This document shows, piece by piece, positions 11,501-24,800 of a stretch of DNA of 64,000 nt. The stretch's first letter is position 1. The number at the start of each line of letters is the position of its first letter. Source of the DNA: Lycium barbarum (Eukaryota > Streptophyta > Magnoliopsida > Solanales > Solanaceae); contig NC_083344.1 of the NCBI RefSeq assembly GCF_019175385.1, positions 6,052,965-6,116,964 of the forward strand, read 5' to 3'. Below the pieces are notes generated by a model, which made no database searches, was not told where the DNA came from, and saw nothing but the letters and a program-made list of their open reading frames with translations. The position numbers were made by a program, and so were the translations under genes.

Positions 11501-12913
11501 ATTATCGATAGTACATTTACGAACGGAAATAAGGTTTTTGATGAGTTTAGGTGCATGTAAAACATTTTTCAGGTTTAAGGAGGGATTTACTTGAAGGGAT
11601 GTATGACCATAACCACGAATCGGAATCATGTTACCATTACCAACAACAATGCCATTATTTTTGCTCAATTGATAGTAAGACGAGAGAGTACCTTGGGAGT
11701 TGGTCATGTGAGATGTGGCTCCGGTGTCCATGTACCAATTGTTGTCATCGGGCGGATTCAAAGATACTATGTCCATAGCATGATCAATATCCGTGGGCGC
11801 ATACCCACCATGTGATGACGGGGCTGCCGAGTAGAACGACTGTGGAGGACGAGCACCAAGAATTCCCTGCTGTGACGGGGTTGGGTGTGACTGCTGCCAG
11901 CCGCGAGGTTGCTGCCACCCAGCAGTGGGGTACGGGCATGGTGGGGTGGCCCATGGCTGTGGCCCCCAGGCAGCCCACGGTGGAAAGAACCACGACGGGG
12001 CAGTGGCCCCCTGGTGCTGCGACGCAGCGGGCTGGTTGGCTTGGGCGTTGTTCCGGTTGCCCCCGCTGCTGCTTTGCCTATTCTCGGTGCCACCGCGGTT
12101 GTTGTTGCGGTTGCCGCCGCTACGACCGCGGTTGTTCTTATTTCCACGATTGTGAGAATTTCCTCGATTGTTGAAGGTATTTTCAGAATTGTTGGGCTGC
12201 CCATTACCAGAGAAATTATGAGGATTAATATTGTGGGAAACGAGAGCAGCATTCGACCCGGAGTCGTGAATGACGTCCTCGCCATAGCTGTCTTCCTCAA
12301 GTTCGAGCATCGACCGGACAACGTCAAAAGATGGGAGAGGAGTATGGTGTTGCACCGTCGTTCGAAAGGTTTTATATTCTTCCGATAACCCTCGCAGAAG
12401 ACGAAGCACAAGTCGTTCGTCGGAAACTTTGTGGCCGACGTTTGCGAGATTGTCTGCAAGAACTTTTTACCTGGTGAAGTATGCTTTAACATTCAGAAAA
12501 TCCACCAATTTGGTGTTGGTGAATTTTGCATCAAGAGCAAGAGCCCTAGCTGATTTGTTGTCCTGAAAGAGATGAACAAGACGATTCCAAGCCTCGGCTG
12601 CGGTGTCCTCTTGATGAATGATCGTGTTGAGAAGATCATTCGATATCGTACCATATATCCATTAACGAACGATGTCATCTAGCCGTTCCCATAGAGCCTT
12701 TGTAGAAATTTTCTCGGCTGCGGTTGCCGGTGGTGGCACGGTGGGGGAGGCAGGAGGTAGTATGTGGTCGATCACCAAGTTTGCTCGGCAATGGAGCTTG
12801 AAGAGGGTAGCCCAGTTATTGTATTGGCTTCCTTCATAGTCAAGAATAATAGAAATGCATGATTTGATATTGGTGACTGTAGTCGCAGGGTGCAACTTGG
12901 ACGGGTCAGCCAT
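8577..12913 (-). pseudogene. Copia gag-pol polyprotein, disrupted
   Basis: The start is ATG at 12913 (MADPSKLHPATTV), followed by a UBN2-type gag and an Asn/Gly/Arg-rich stretch without a visible CCHC knuckle. Next come the protease motif WYMDTGATSH, an integrase with HSRLGHP...CHSCPLGK zinc-binding residues and a DNGREFDN catalytic segment, reverse transcriptase with LYVDDIIL, and RNase H with the CDN and KHIEMD segments near 8576-8975. One frame is used from 12913 to about 9437. It is interrupted by in-frame stops at about 12662, 12467, 10379, 9647 (a Trp codon in the family) and 9117, and by a frameshift near 9430. A run of about 20 G on the plus strand (10303-10323) encodes a poly-proline linker between integrase and reverse transcriptase. 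The protein cannot be made intact. Confidence 0.9.
10303..10323. repeat. Poly-G homopolymer in the copia linker
   Basis: About 20 consecutive G. On the coding strand it gives a run of proline codons. The frames on either side agree, so the stated length keeps the frame, but such runs are error-prone in sequencing. Confidence 0.8.
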
Positions 12914-13004
12914 GGAGAAGAAGAGGAGGAAGGGCCGAAGAGGAGGGAGACGAAAAGGTGGTCGGCGGCTAGGGTTTAGGATGCTAGGGTTTTAGGAGAG
13001 ACCT

Positions 13005-13016
13005 AGTCTGATACCA
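13005..13016 (-). other. Copia primer-binding site (initiator Met tRNA type)
   Basis: Directly inside the 5' LTR, the minus strand reads TGGTATCAGACT. It agrees for ten bases with the usual site complementary to the 3' end of plant initiator methionine tRNA. Confidence 0.85.
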
Positions 13017-13193
13017 TGTAAGATAATATTTGCCGTGATCATTCTCATTCCTTGAATAGGTTAATATACAGCATTTACAACATAATTGTAGGCTACAAAT
13101 TAGGAACTAATTTGACTAATTAATTCTAACATATGCTATCCTAAAATAGAAGATTACAAAATATATTTGACTAAATATTAACATAATCTAACA
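13017..13193 (-). repeat. Copia 5' LTR
   Basis: 177 bp, the mate of 8400-8576. It should carry the promoter of the element, though no clear TATA position was assigned. Confidence 0.95.
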
Positions 13194-13198
13194 GATTC

Positions 13199-13923
13199 AT
13201 GTAATCAATTTCAATAAGTTTGGGATTGTAGCAAAGTTGTTGTTATTATCAACATTGTCGTCATTCATTCATTTTAAATTATGTGTCTTACTTTCTTTTT
13301 AAGTTCTTTGAAAAGAATGTCATGTTCTATATTTTGTAAACTTTTCATTACAATATTTATTTTATTTTATATACTTACCTTATAAATTACATGGTTAATA
13401 TTACTAGATTCGATGCACAATTTGATTATATTATTAAGATATCTAATTTAAGATCATAATTTCGCCTTTATCCTTCTATCCTTTGCTTTAGAGCTATCAC
13501 TCATTCTCAGTCATTTTTCGTGTGTCTTGAATCACCATATTTTTATGAAATACCACCTCCACCTGGATTTTCAAGACCTTTGACAAACATTTCACCTACA
13601 GGCTATATCGATGATCCTATAGGCAGGCATGATCATGATTAGAGCATAGGTGAAAGGGCTCATTTTCCCGTTAAGAGGAACAGTTCAAGAAAAGATCACT
13701 TCCAAGTCTCTATGTTCCCACCCATTCGTTCCCTTCTCCAAGACCACACGACCAAAGTTTTCGATGTGGACACTCGCAGTGTCCCTTAAAAACAGTACTC
13801 AGATGGTAAGCTAGGGCTATATAAATATTACTCTAACTTTTATTTTAATAACATTGATATAACCTCACTAATCATTTGCTACTTGATCGACATACACGTG
13901 CATTGCACGTGCCGAGAAACTAG
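13199..13923 (+). repeat. A-type array unit 3
   Basis: This continues the unit interrupted by the copia insertion. It contains the MITE-like backbone (ending in ATGTTCTATATTTTGTAAAC), then an exon fragment and a Helitron-like terminus. The next unit downstream is the first B-type. Confidence 0.75.
13553..13805 (+). pseudogene. A-type exon fragment, copy 3
   Basis: Has the same CCACCTGGATTTTC start and the same donor (ATG at 13803-13805, then GTAAG). It has an in-frame stop in the ATGATTAGAGC segment and small deletions in the basic region. Not translatable as a whole. Confidence 0.55.
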
Positions 13924-13924
13924 T
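13895..13924 (+). other. Best-preserved Helitron-like 3' terminus
   Basis: Stem CACGTGC (13895-13901), loop ATT, complementary stem GCACGTG (13905-13911), spacer CCGAGAAA, then CTAG (13920-13923) followed by T. This matches the standard description of Helitron 3' ends: a short GC-rich hairpin roughly ten bases before CTRR, with T on the flank. The 5' TC end of the element was not identified. Other units keep CTAG but many have mismatches in the stem. Confidence 0.7.
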
Positions 13925-16900
13925 TGAAAATATATTACCCACATTCTTACTTGTGTTAATGTAGAAATATGATTAGTGAGGATTCATGTAATCAATTTCA
14001 ATAAGTTTGGGATTGCGGCACAACTATTGTTATTACCAACATTGTCGTGATTCATTCGTTTTAATTTATGTGTCTTATTTTTCTTTTTAAGTTGTTTGAA
14101 AAAAATGTCATGCACTTTCCACACGCAACGTACCACCTATGGACCTCTCCAAAACCAGAAACAAACAACACATGAATTTCAAATGCAAATAACTGACTAT
14201 ATCCAACCATGCAACGCCACGACAAGCATCCATGATAAGATCTTAAAACAATTTCCATCCAGGATACAAGGATGCCCATTTTCCAGAAAAATCGAGCATA
14301 AGACGACAATCAAGGACACCAATCCTTGATCATTAATACAGAAAATCAGCCTGCAACCCCAACAATGCTTCGAAAACCACACATAAACGTAGCAAAAGCA
14401 AAGTACCAAAAAAAAAAAGAAAAACAAGAAAAGGAAATACTTTACACTGTACAATCAAATCAACAGAAACAAAGAAAAAGAAAAAAAGCAATACAAGAAA
14501 TGAAGGAAAAAATAGGAAAAACCCACCAAGTTAATACCTTGCAGAACGAATCATCGGTAATAGCAGAAACCGCAGAAGAATCTAGAGTCGTTGTGGTCGT
14601 AACCGGCATATGTTGACCGCCTCGACAAACTTCACTTTCCTTTTGTCCCTTCACATACATAATAATACAAGAAAAATAACTCTTCCAAATCTCTATGTTC
14701 CCACTCATTCACGCCCTTCTCCATGACCACACGACCAAGGTTTCCGAGGTAGCTCACACAGTCGCCCTTAAAAACAACACTCATATGGTAAGCTAGGGCT
14801 ATATAACTATTACTCAAAGTTTTATTTTAATACTATTGATATAATCTTGCACTAATCATGTGCTACTCAATCGACGTACCCGTGTATTGCACGTGCCGAT
14901 AAACTAGTCAAAAATACATTATCCACGTTCGTCCTTATGTTAATGGAGAAATATGATTAGTGAGGATTCATGTAATCAATTTCAATAGGTTTGGGATTGC
15001 TGCATAGTTATTGTTATTATCAACACTTATTTTATGTGTCGTATTTTTCTTTTTAAGTTGTTTGAAAAGAATGTCATGCAGTTTCCACACGCAACGTACC
15101 ACCTATGGACCTCTCCAAAACCAGTAGCAAGCAACACGTGAATTTCGAATGCAAATAATGGACTATATCCAACCATTCAACGCTACGACAAGCATCCGTG
15201 ATAAGATCTTAAAACAATTTCCATATAGGATACAAGGATGCCCATTTCCTAGACAATCGGGCATAAGACGCCAATCAAGGATGCCAATCCTTGATCATTA
15301 CTAATGAAAATCAGCCTGCAACCCCAACAATGCTTCCAAAAACGACACACAAATGTAACAAAAGCAAAATACCCAAAAAAAAAAAGACAAGAAAATAAAA
15401 TACTTTATACTACAGGCACAATTAAATCAACGGAAACAAGGAAAAAGAAAAAAAGGAATACAAGAAATGAAGGAAAAAATAGGAAAAACTCACTAAGTTA
15501 ATACCTTGCAGAACGAATCATCGATAATAGCAGAAACAATAAAAGAATCTATAGTCGTTGTGGTTGTAACCGGCATGTGCTGACCGCCTCGACAAACATC
15601 ACTTTCCCTTTGTCCCTTCCCATACATAAAAATACAACAAAATTAACTCTTCCAAATCTATATGTTCCCACCCTTTCACGCCCTTCTCCATGACCACACG
15701 GCCAAGGTTTCCGATGTGGCTGCCCTTAAAAACAACACTCATATGGTAAGCTAGGGCTATATAACTATTACTAATACTTTTATTTTAATAATATTGATCT
15801 AATCTTGCACTAATAATTTGCTTCTCGATGGACATACGCCTACATTGCACGTGCCGAGAAACTAGTTGAAAATATACAACCGACGTTCTTCCTTGTGTTA
15901 ATGTAGAAATATTATTAGTGAGGATTCATGTAATCAATTTCAATAAGTTTGGGATTGTAACATAGCTATTGTTATTATCAACATTGTCGTGATTCATTCA
16001 TTTTAATTTATGTGTCTAATTTTTCTTTTTAAGTTGTTTGAAAAGAATGTCATGCAGTTTCCACACGCAACGTACCATCTATGGACCTCTCCAAAACCAG
16101 AAGCCAACAACACTTGAATTTCTAATGCAAACAACGGACTATATCGAACCATGCAATGCCACGACAAGCATCCGTGATAAGATCTTAAAACAATTTCCAT
16201 CCAGGATGCAAGGATGCCCATTTCCCAGAAAAATCGGGCAAAAGACGACAATCAGGGACACCAATCCTTGATCATTACTACAGAAAATCAGCTTGCAACC
16301 CCCACAATGCTTCCAAAAACCACACATAAACGTAACAAAAGCAAAGTACCAAAAAAAAAAGAAAAGAAAATAAAATACTTTACACTGCAAGCACAATCAA
16401 ATCAACGGAAATAAAGAAAAAGAAAAAAATCAATACAAGAAATGATGGAAAAAATAGGAAAAACCCACCAAGTTAATATTCTGCAGAACGAATCATCAAT
16501 AATAGCACAAACAAGAAAAGAATCTACAGTCGTTGTGGTGGTAACCGGCATGTGCTGACCGCCTCGGCAATCTTCACTTTCCCTTTGTCCCTTTATATAC
16601 ATAAAAATACAAGAAAAATAACTCTTCCAAATCTCTATGTTCCCATCCATTCACGCCCTTCTCCACGACCACACGGCTAAGGTTTCCGATGTGGCCGCGC
16701 ACAGTCGCCCTTAAAAACAGCACTCAGATGGTAAGCTAGGGTTATATAACTGTTACTCAATTTTGTTTTTAATAATATTGATATAATGTTGTTCTAATCA
16801 TGTGGTACTCGATCGACATGCACGCACATTGCACGTGCCGAGAAGCTAGTTGAAAATATATTATCCACGTTCTTCCTTGTCCAAATGTAGAAATATGATT

Positions 16901-19900
16901 AGTGAGGATTCACGTAATCAATTTCAATATGTTTGGGATTGCGGCATAGTTATTGTTATTATCAACATTGTCGTGATTCATTCATTTTAATATATATGTC
17001 TTATTTTTCTATTTAAGTTGTTTGAAAAGAATGTCATGCAGTTTCCACACGCAATGTACCACCTATGGACCTCTCCAAAACCAGAAGCAAACACCATGTG
17101 AATTTCAAATGCAAATAACGGACTATATCCAACCATGCAACGCCACGACAAGCATCCGTGATAAGAACTTAAAACAATTTCCATCCAGGATACAAGGATG
17201 CCCATTTCCCAAAAAATCGGGCATAAGACGACAATCAAGGACACCAATCCTTGATCATTACTATAGAAAATCAGCCTGCAACCCGAACAATGCTTCCACA
17301 AACCACACATAAATGTAACAAAAGCAAAGTACCCAAAAACAAAAAAAAAGACAAGAAAAGAAAATACTTTACACACCAGCACAATCAAATCAACGGAAAC
17401 AAAGAAAAAGAAAAAAAGGCAATACAAGAAATGAAGGAAAAAATAGGAAAAACCCACCAAGTTAATATCTTGCAGAACGAATCATCGGTAATAGCACAAA
17501 CAATAAAAGAATCTACAGTCGTTGTGGTCGTAACCGGCATGTGCTGACCGCCTGGGCAATCTTCACTTTCCCTTTGTCCCTTTCCCTACATAAAAATAAA
17601 AGAAAAATAACTCTTCCAAATCTCTATGTTCCCGCCCATTGATGCCCTTCTCCACGACCACAAGGCACAGGTTTCAGATGAGGCCGCGCACAGTCGCCCT
17701 TAAAAACAGCGCTCAGATGGTAAGTTAGGGCTATATAACTATTACTCAAACTTTTATTTTAATAATATTGATATAATCTTTAACTAATCATTTGCTACTC
17801 AATGGACATACACGTGCATTTCACGTGCCAAGAAACTAGCTGAAAATATATTACCCACGTTCTTCCTCGTGTTAATGTAGAAATATGATTTGTGAGGATT
17901 CTTGTAATCAAGTTTAATATGTTTAGGATTGCGGAATAGTTATTATTATTATCAGCATTGTCGTGATTCATTCGTTTTAATTTATGTATCTTATTTTTCT
18001 TTTTAAGTTGTTTGAAAAGAATGTCATCCAATTTCCACACGCAACGTACCACCTATGGACCTCTCCAAAAGAAGAATCAAACAACACGTAAATTTCGAAA
18101 GCAAATAATGGACTATATCCAACCATGCAACACCACGACAAGAATCCATGATAAGATCTTAAAACAATTTCCATCCAGGACACAATGATGCCCATTTCCC
18201 AGAAAAATCGGGAATAAGACGACAATCAATGATTCCAATCCTTGATCATTAGTACAGAAAATCAGCCCGCAACCCCAACATTGCTTCCAAAAAACACACA
18301 TAAAAGTAACAAAAGCAAAGCACCAAAAAAATGAAGACAAGAAAAGGAAATACTTTAAACTGCAGGCACAATCAAATCAACAGAAACAAAGAATAAGAAA
18401 AATGGCAATACAAGAAATGACGGAAAAAATAGGAAAAACCCACCAAGTTAATATCTTGCAGAACGAATCGTCGATAATAGCACAAACAATAAAAGAATCT
18501 ATAGTCGTTGTGGTCGTAACCGGCATGTGCTGACCGCCTCAGCAATCTTCACTTTCCCTTTGTCCCTTTCCATACATAAAAATACAAGAAAAATAATTCT
18601 TCCAAATCTCTATGTTCCCGCCCATTGATGCCCTACTCCACGACCACAGGCCAAGGTTTCAGATGGGGCCGCGCACAGTCGCCCTTAAAAACAACTTTCA
18701 GATGGTAAGCTAGCGCTATATAACTATTACTCAAACTTTTATTTTAATAATATTGATATAATCTTGTACTAATCATTTGCTACTCGATGGACATACACGT
18801 GCATTTAACGTGCCGAGAAACTAGTTGAAAATATATTACCCACGATCTTCCTCATGTTGATGTAGAAATATGATTTTTGAGGATTCTTGTAGTCAATTTT
18901 AATAAGTCTGGGATTGCGGAATAGTTATTATTATTATCAGCATTGTCATGATTCATTCGTTTTAATTTATGTGTCTTATTTTTCTTTCTAAGTTGTTTGA
19001 AAAGAATGTCATGCAGTTTCCACACGCAACGTACAACCTATGGACCACTCCAAAAGCAGAAGCAAACAACACATAAATTTCGCATGCAAATAATGGACTA
19101 TATCCAACCATGCAACGCCACGACAAGCATCCATGATAACAACTTAAAACAATTTCCATCCAGGATACAAGGATGCCCATTTCCCAAAAAATCGGGCATA
19201 AGACGACAATCAAGGACACCAATCCTTGATCATTACTATAGAAAATCAGCCTGCAACCCCAACAATGCTTCCTCAAACCACACATAAATGTAACAAAAGC
19301 AAGGTACCCAAAAAAAAAAGACAAGAAAAGAAAATACTTTACACACCAGCACAATCAAATCAGCAGAAACAAAGCAAAAGAAAAAAAGGCAATACAAGAA
19401 ATCAAGGAAAAAAAAAGGAAAAAACCCACCAAGTTAATATCTTGCAGAACGAATCGTCGGTAATAGCACAAACAATAAAAGAATCTATAGTCGTTGTGGT
19501 CGTAACCGGCATGTGCTGACCGCCTCAGCAATCTTCACTTTCCCTTTGTCCCTTTCCATACATAAAAATACAAGAAAAATAATTCTTCCAAATCTCTATG
19601 TTCCCGCCCATTGATGCCCTACTCCACGACCACATGCCAAGGTTTCAGATGAGGCCGCGCACAGTCGCCCTTAAAAACAACGCTCAGATGGTAAGCTAGC
19701 GCTATATAACTATTACTCAAACTTTTATTTTAATAATATTGATATAATCTTGTACTAATCATTTGCTACTCGATGGACATACACGTGCATTTAACGTGCC
19801 GAGAAACTAGTTGAAAATATATTACCCACGATCTTCCTCGTGTTGATGTAATAAATATGATTTTTGAGGATTCTTGTAGTCAATTTTAATAAGTCTGGGA

Positions 19901-20804
19901 TTGCGGAATAGTTATTATTATTATTATTATTAGCATTGTCGTGATTCATTCGTTTTAATTTATGTATCTTATTTTTCCTTCTAAGTTGTTTGAAAAGAAT
20001 GTCATGCAGTTTCCACACGCAACGTACAACCTATGGACCACTCCAAAAGCAGAAGCAGACAACACATAAATTTTGAATGCAAATAATGGACTATATCCAA
20101 CCATGCAACGCCACGACAAGCATCCATGATAACAACTTAAAACAATTTCCATCCAGGATACAAGGATGCCCATTTCCCAAAAAATCGGGCATAAGACGAC
20201 AATCAAGGACACCAATCCTTGATCATTACTATAGAAAATCAGCCTGCAACCCCAACAATGCTTCCACAAACCACACATAAATGTAACAAAAGCAAAGTAC
20301 CCCAAAAAAAAAAAGACAAGAAAAGAAATTACTTTACACACCAGCACAATCAAATCAGCGGAAACAAAGAAAAAGAAAAAAAGGCAATACAAGAAATGAA
20401 GGAAAAAATAGGAAAAAACCCACCAAGTTAATATCTTGCCGAACGAATCATCGGTAATAGCACAAACAATAAAAGAATCTATAGTCGTTGTGGTCGTAAC
20501 CGACATTTGCTGACCGCCTCGGCAATCTTCACTTTCCCTTTGTCCCTTTCCATACATAAAAATACAAGAAAATAACTCTTCCAAATCTTTATATTCCCGC
20601 CCATTGATGCCCTTCTCCACGACCACAAGGCCAAGGTTTCAGATGAGGCTGCGCACAGTCGCCCTTAAAAACAACACTCAGATGGTAAGCTAGGGCTACA
20701 TAACTGTTACTCAAACTTTTTTTTTAATAATATTGATATAATCTTGTTCTAATCATGTGCTACTCGATCGACATGCACGCGCATTGCACATGCCGAGAAA
20801 CTAG
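13924..20804 (+). repeat. Block of seven regular B-type monomers
   Basis: Units end at 14907, 15865, 16849, 17839, 18824, 19810 and 20804, with lengths of 984, 958, 984, 990, 985, 986 and 994 bp. Each runs from after the CTAG end, through the MITE-like backbone and AATGTCATGCAGTTTCC, then the B cassette (an A-rich tract near the middle, and CCGGCATGTGCTGACCGCCT), then the shared exon-like end with ATG/GTAAG. Open frames of 60-220 codons on both strands in these units are by-products of the repeat and show no protein family. Confidence 0.85.
14538..14720 (-). pseudogene. B-type cassette: minus-strand exon-like fragment (first copy)
   Basis: The minus strand encodes a segment containing RGGQHMPVTTTTTLDSS and then AITDDSFCK. 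It is followed by GTATTAAC and a long T-rich, intron-like stretch. The join AAG/GTATTA fits a splice donor. The same segment recurs in nearly every B-type unit with small substitutions. GT is kept in copies near 14538, 15502, 27511, 30518, 32450, 34679, 35293 and 39738 and is AT in most others. The parent gene is not recognised. No start codon or upstream exon can be assigned. Confidence 0.4.
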
Positions 20805-21838
20805 TTGAAAATATATTATCCACATTCTTCCTTGTCCAAATGTAGAAATATGATTAATGAGGATTCACGTAATCAATTTCAATAGGTTTGGGATTGGGGC
20901 ATAGTTATTGTTATTGTCAACATTGTTGTGATTCATTCATTTTAATATATATGTCTTATTTTTCTTTTTAAGTTGTTTGAAAAGAATGTCATGCAGTTTC
21001 CACACGCAAAGTACCACCTATGGACCTCTCTACAACCAGAAGCAAACAACATGTGAATTTCGAATGCAAATAACGGACTATATCCAACCATGCAACGCCA
21101 CGACAAGCATCCGTGATAAGAACTTAAAACAATTTCCATCCAGGATACAAGGATGCCCATTTCCCAAAACAATGGGGCATAAGACGACAATCAAGGACAC
21201 CAATCCTTGATCATTACTATAGAAAATCAGCCTGCAACCCCAACAATGCTTCCATAAACCACACATAAATGTAACAAAAGCAAAGTACCCAAAAAAAAAA
21301 AAGACAAGAAAAGAAAATACTTTAAACACCAGCACAATCAAATCAACGGAAACAAAGAAAATGAAAAAAGGCAATACAAGATCTTAAAACAATTTCCATC
21401 CAGGATACAACGATGCCCATTTCCCAGAAAAATCGGGAATAAGACGACAATCAATGATGCCAATCATTGATCATTAGTACAGAAAATCAGCCCGCAACCC
21501 CAACATTGCTTCCAAAAACCACACATAAACGTAACAAAAGCAAAGCAAAAAAAAAATGAAGACAAGAAAAGGAAATACTTTAAACCGCAGGCACAATCAA
21601 ATCAACGGAAACAAAGAAAAAGAAAAAAGGTAATACAAGAAATGAAGGAAAAAATAGGAAAAACCCACCAAGTTTATATCTTGCAGAACGAATCATCGGT
21701 AATAGCACAAACAATAAAAGAATCTACAGTCGTTGTGGTAGTAACCGACATTTGCTGACCTCCTCGACAAACTTCACTTTCCCTTTGTCCCTTCCCATCC
21801 ACAATAATACAAGAAAATTAACTCTTCCAAATCTCTAG
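20805..21838 (+). repeat. Rearranged B-type monomer (founder-type junctions)
   Basis: The unit is 1,034 bp. After GGCAATACAAG (about 21380) the sequence jumps back to ATCTTAAAACAATTTCC, repeating about 262 bp of the unit. Then at 21835 CCAAATCTCTAG is joined directly to TTGAAAATATATTACCC, deleting the whole exon-like end and Helitron hairpin (about 215 bp). The same two junctions recur in the units ending at 23886, 26895 and 29899. Confidence 0.85.
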
Positions 21839-24800
21839 TTGAAAATATATTACCCACGATCTTCCTCGTGTTGATGTAGAAATATGATTTTTGAGGATTC
21901 TTGTAGTCAATTTTAACAAGTTTGGGATTGCGCAATAGTTATTATTATTATTATCAGCATTGTCGTGATTCATTCGTTTTAATTTATGTATCTTATTTTT
22001 CTTTTTAAGTTGTTTGAAAAGAATGTCATACAATTTCCACACGCAACGTACCACCTATGGACCTCTCCAAAAGAAGAAGCAAACAACACGTAAATTTCGA
22101 AATAAAATAACGGACTATATCCAACCATGCAACACCACGACAAGAATCCGTGATAAGATCTTAAAACAATTTCCATTCAGGACACAACGATGCCCATTTC
22201 CCAGAAAAATCGGGAATTAGACGACAATCAATGATGCCAATCCTTGATCATTAGTACAGTTAATCAGCCCGCAACCCCAACATTGCTTCCACAAACCACA
22301 CATAAATGTAACAAAAGCAAAGTACTCAAAAAAAAAAAGGCAAGAAAAGAAAATACTTTACACACTAGCACAATCAAATCAACGGAAACAAAGAAAAAGA
22401 AAAACGGCAATACAAAAAATAAAGGAAAAAATAGGAAAAACACACCAAGTTAATATCTTGCAGAACGAATCATCGGTAATAGCACAAACAATAAAAGAAT
22501 CTACAGTCGTTGTGGTCGTAACCGGCATGTGTTGACCGCCTCAGCAATCTTCACTTTCCCTTTGTCCCTTTCCATACATAAAAATACAACAAAAATAACT
22601 CTTCCAAATCTCTATGTTCCCGCCCATTGATGCCCTCTATGTTCCCGCCCATTGATGCCCTTCTCCACGACCACAAGGCCAAGGTTTCAGCTGAGGCCGC
22701 GCACAGTCGCCCTTAAAAACAACACTCAGATGGTAAGCTAGGGCTACATAACTGTTACTCAAACTTTTTTTTTAATAATATTGATATAATCTTGTTCTAA
22801 TCATGTGCTACTCGATCGACCTGCACGCGCATTGCACATGCCGAGAAACTAGTTGAAAATATATTATCCACATTCTTCCTTGTCCAAATGTAGAAATATG
22901 ATTAGTGAGGATTCACGTAATCCATTTCAATAGGTTTGGGATTGGGGCATAGTTATTGTTATTGTCAACATTGTTGTGATTCATTCATTTTAATATATAT
23001 GTCTTATTTTTCTTTTTAAGTTGCTTGAAAAGAATGTCATGCAGTTTCCGCACGCAATGTACCACCTATGGACCTCTCTACAACCAGAAGCAAACAACAT
23101 GTGAATTTCGAATGCAAATAACGGACTATATCCAACCATGCAACGCCACGACAAGCATCCGTGATAAGAACTTAAAACAATTTCCATCCAGGATACAAGG
23201 ATGCCCATTTCCCAAAACAATAGGGCATAAGACGACAATCAAGGACACCAATCCTTGATCATTACTATAGAAAATCAGCCTGCAACCCCAACAATGCTTC
23301 CATAAACCACACATAAATGTAACAAAAGCAAAGTACCCAAAAAAAAAAAGACAAGAAAAGAAAATACTTTAAACACCAGCACAATCAAATCAACGGAAAC
23401 AATGAAAATGAAAAAAGGCAATACAAGATCTTAAAACAATTTCCATCCAGGATACAACGATGCCCATTTCCCAGAAAAATCGGGAATAAGACGACAATCA
23501 ATGATGCCAATCATTGATCATTAGTACAGAAAATCAGCCCGCAACCCCAACATTGCTTCCAAAAACCACACATAAACGTAACAAAAGCAAAGCACAAAAA
23601 AAAATGAAGACAAGAAAAGGAAATACTTTAAACTGCAGGCACAATCAAATCAACGGAAACAAAGAAAAAGAAAAAAGGCAATACAAGAAATGAAGGAAAA
23701 AATAGGAAAAACCCACCAAGTTTATATCTTGCAGAACGAATCATCGGTAATAGCACAAACAATAAAATAATCTACAGTCGTTGTGGTAGTAACCGACATT
23801 TGCTGACCTCCTCGACAAACTTCACTTTCCCTTTGTCCCTGCCCATCCACAATAATACAAGAAAAATAACTCTTCCAAATCTCTAGTTGAAAATATATTA
23901 CCCACGATCTTCCTCGTGTTGATGTAGAAATATGATTTTTGAGGATTCTTGTAGTCAATTTTAACAAGTTTGGGATTGCGCAATAGTTATTATTATTATT
24001 ATTATCAGCATTGTCGTGATTCATTCGTTTTAATTTATGTATCTTATTTTTCTTTTTAAGTTGTTTGAAAAGAATGTCATACAATTTCCACACGCAACGT
24101 ACCACCTATGGACCTCTCCAAAAGAAGAAGCAAACAACACGTAAATTTCGAAAGAAAATAACGGACTATGTCCTACCATGCAACACCACGACAAGAATCC
24201 GTGATAAGATCTTAAAACAATTTCCATTCAGGACACAACGATGCCCATTTCCCAGAAAAATCGGGAATTAGACGACAATCAATGATGCCAATCCTTGATC
24301 ATTAGTACAGTTAATCAGCCCCCAACCCCAACATTGCTTCCACAAACCACACATAAATGTAACAAAATCAAAGTACCCCAAAACAAAAGGCAAGAAAAGA
24401 AAATACTTTACACACTAGCACAATCAAATCAACGGAAACAAAGAAAAAGAAAAACGGCAATACAAGAAATGAAGGAAAAAATAGGAAAAACCCACCAAGT
24501 TAATATCTTGCAGAACGAATCATCGGTAATAGCACAAACAATAAAAGAATCTACAGTCGTTGTGGTCGTAACCGGCATGTGCTGACCGCCTCGGCAATCT
24601 TCACTTTCCCTTTGTCCCTTTCCATACATAAAAATACAACAAAAATAACTCTTCCAAATCTCTATGTTCCCACCCATTGATGCCCTTCTCCATGACCACA
24701 AGGCTAAGGTTTCAGATGTGGCCGCGCCCAGTCGCCCTTAAAAACAGCGCTCAGATGGTAAGCTAGGGCTATATAACTATTACTCAAACTTTTATTTTAA

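Larger units (their letters stand above)
8400..13193 (-). mobile_element. Full-length Ty1-copia retrotransposon (Ale/Retrofit-like)
   Basis: The element is 4,794 bp with 177-bp LTRs (8400-8576 and 13017-13193), each beginning TGTAAGATAA and ending CTAACA. A 5-bp duplication, GATTC, flanks it (8395-8399 and 13194-13198). The LTRs differ at two positions that I can see, so the insertion is recent compared with the array. The coding order on the minus strand is gag, protease, integrase, reverse transcriptase, RNase H, which defines Ty1-copia. Short LTRs and a length under 5 kb suggest the Ale/Retrofit lineage. Several stop codons and one frameshift make it non-autonomous. Confidence 0.95.

Noticed and set aside
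9566..12388. Plus-strand frames across the copia element, some Gly-rich or Pro-rich
   Set aside because: They are opposite-strand shadows of the gag-pol coding region. The domains are clear only on the minus strand.
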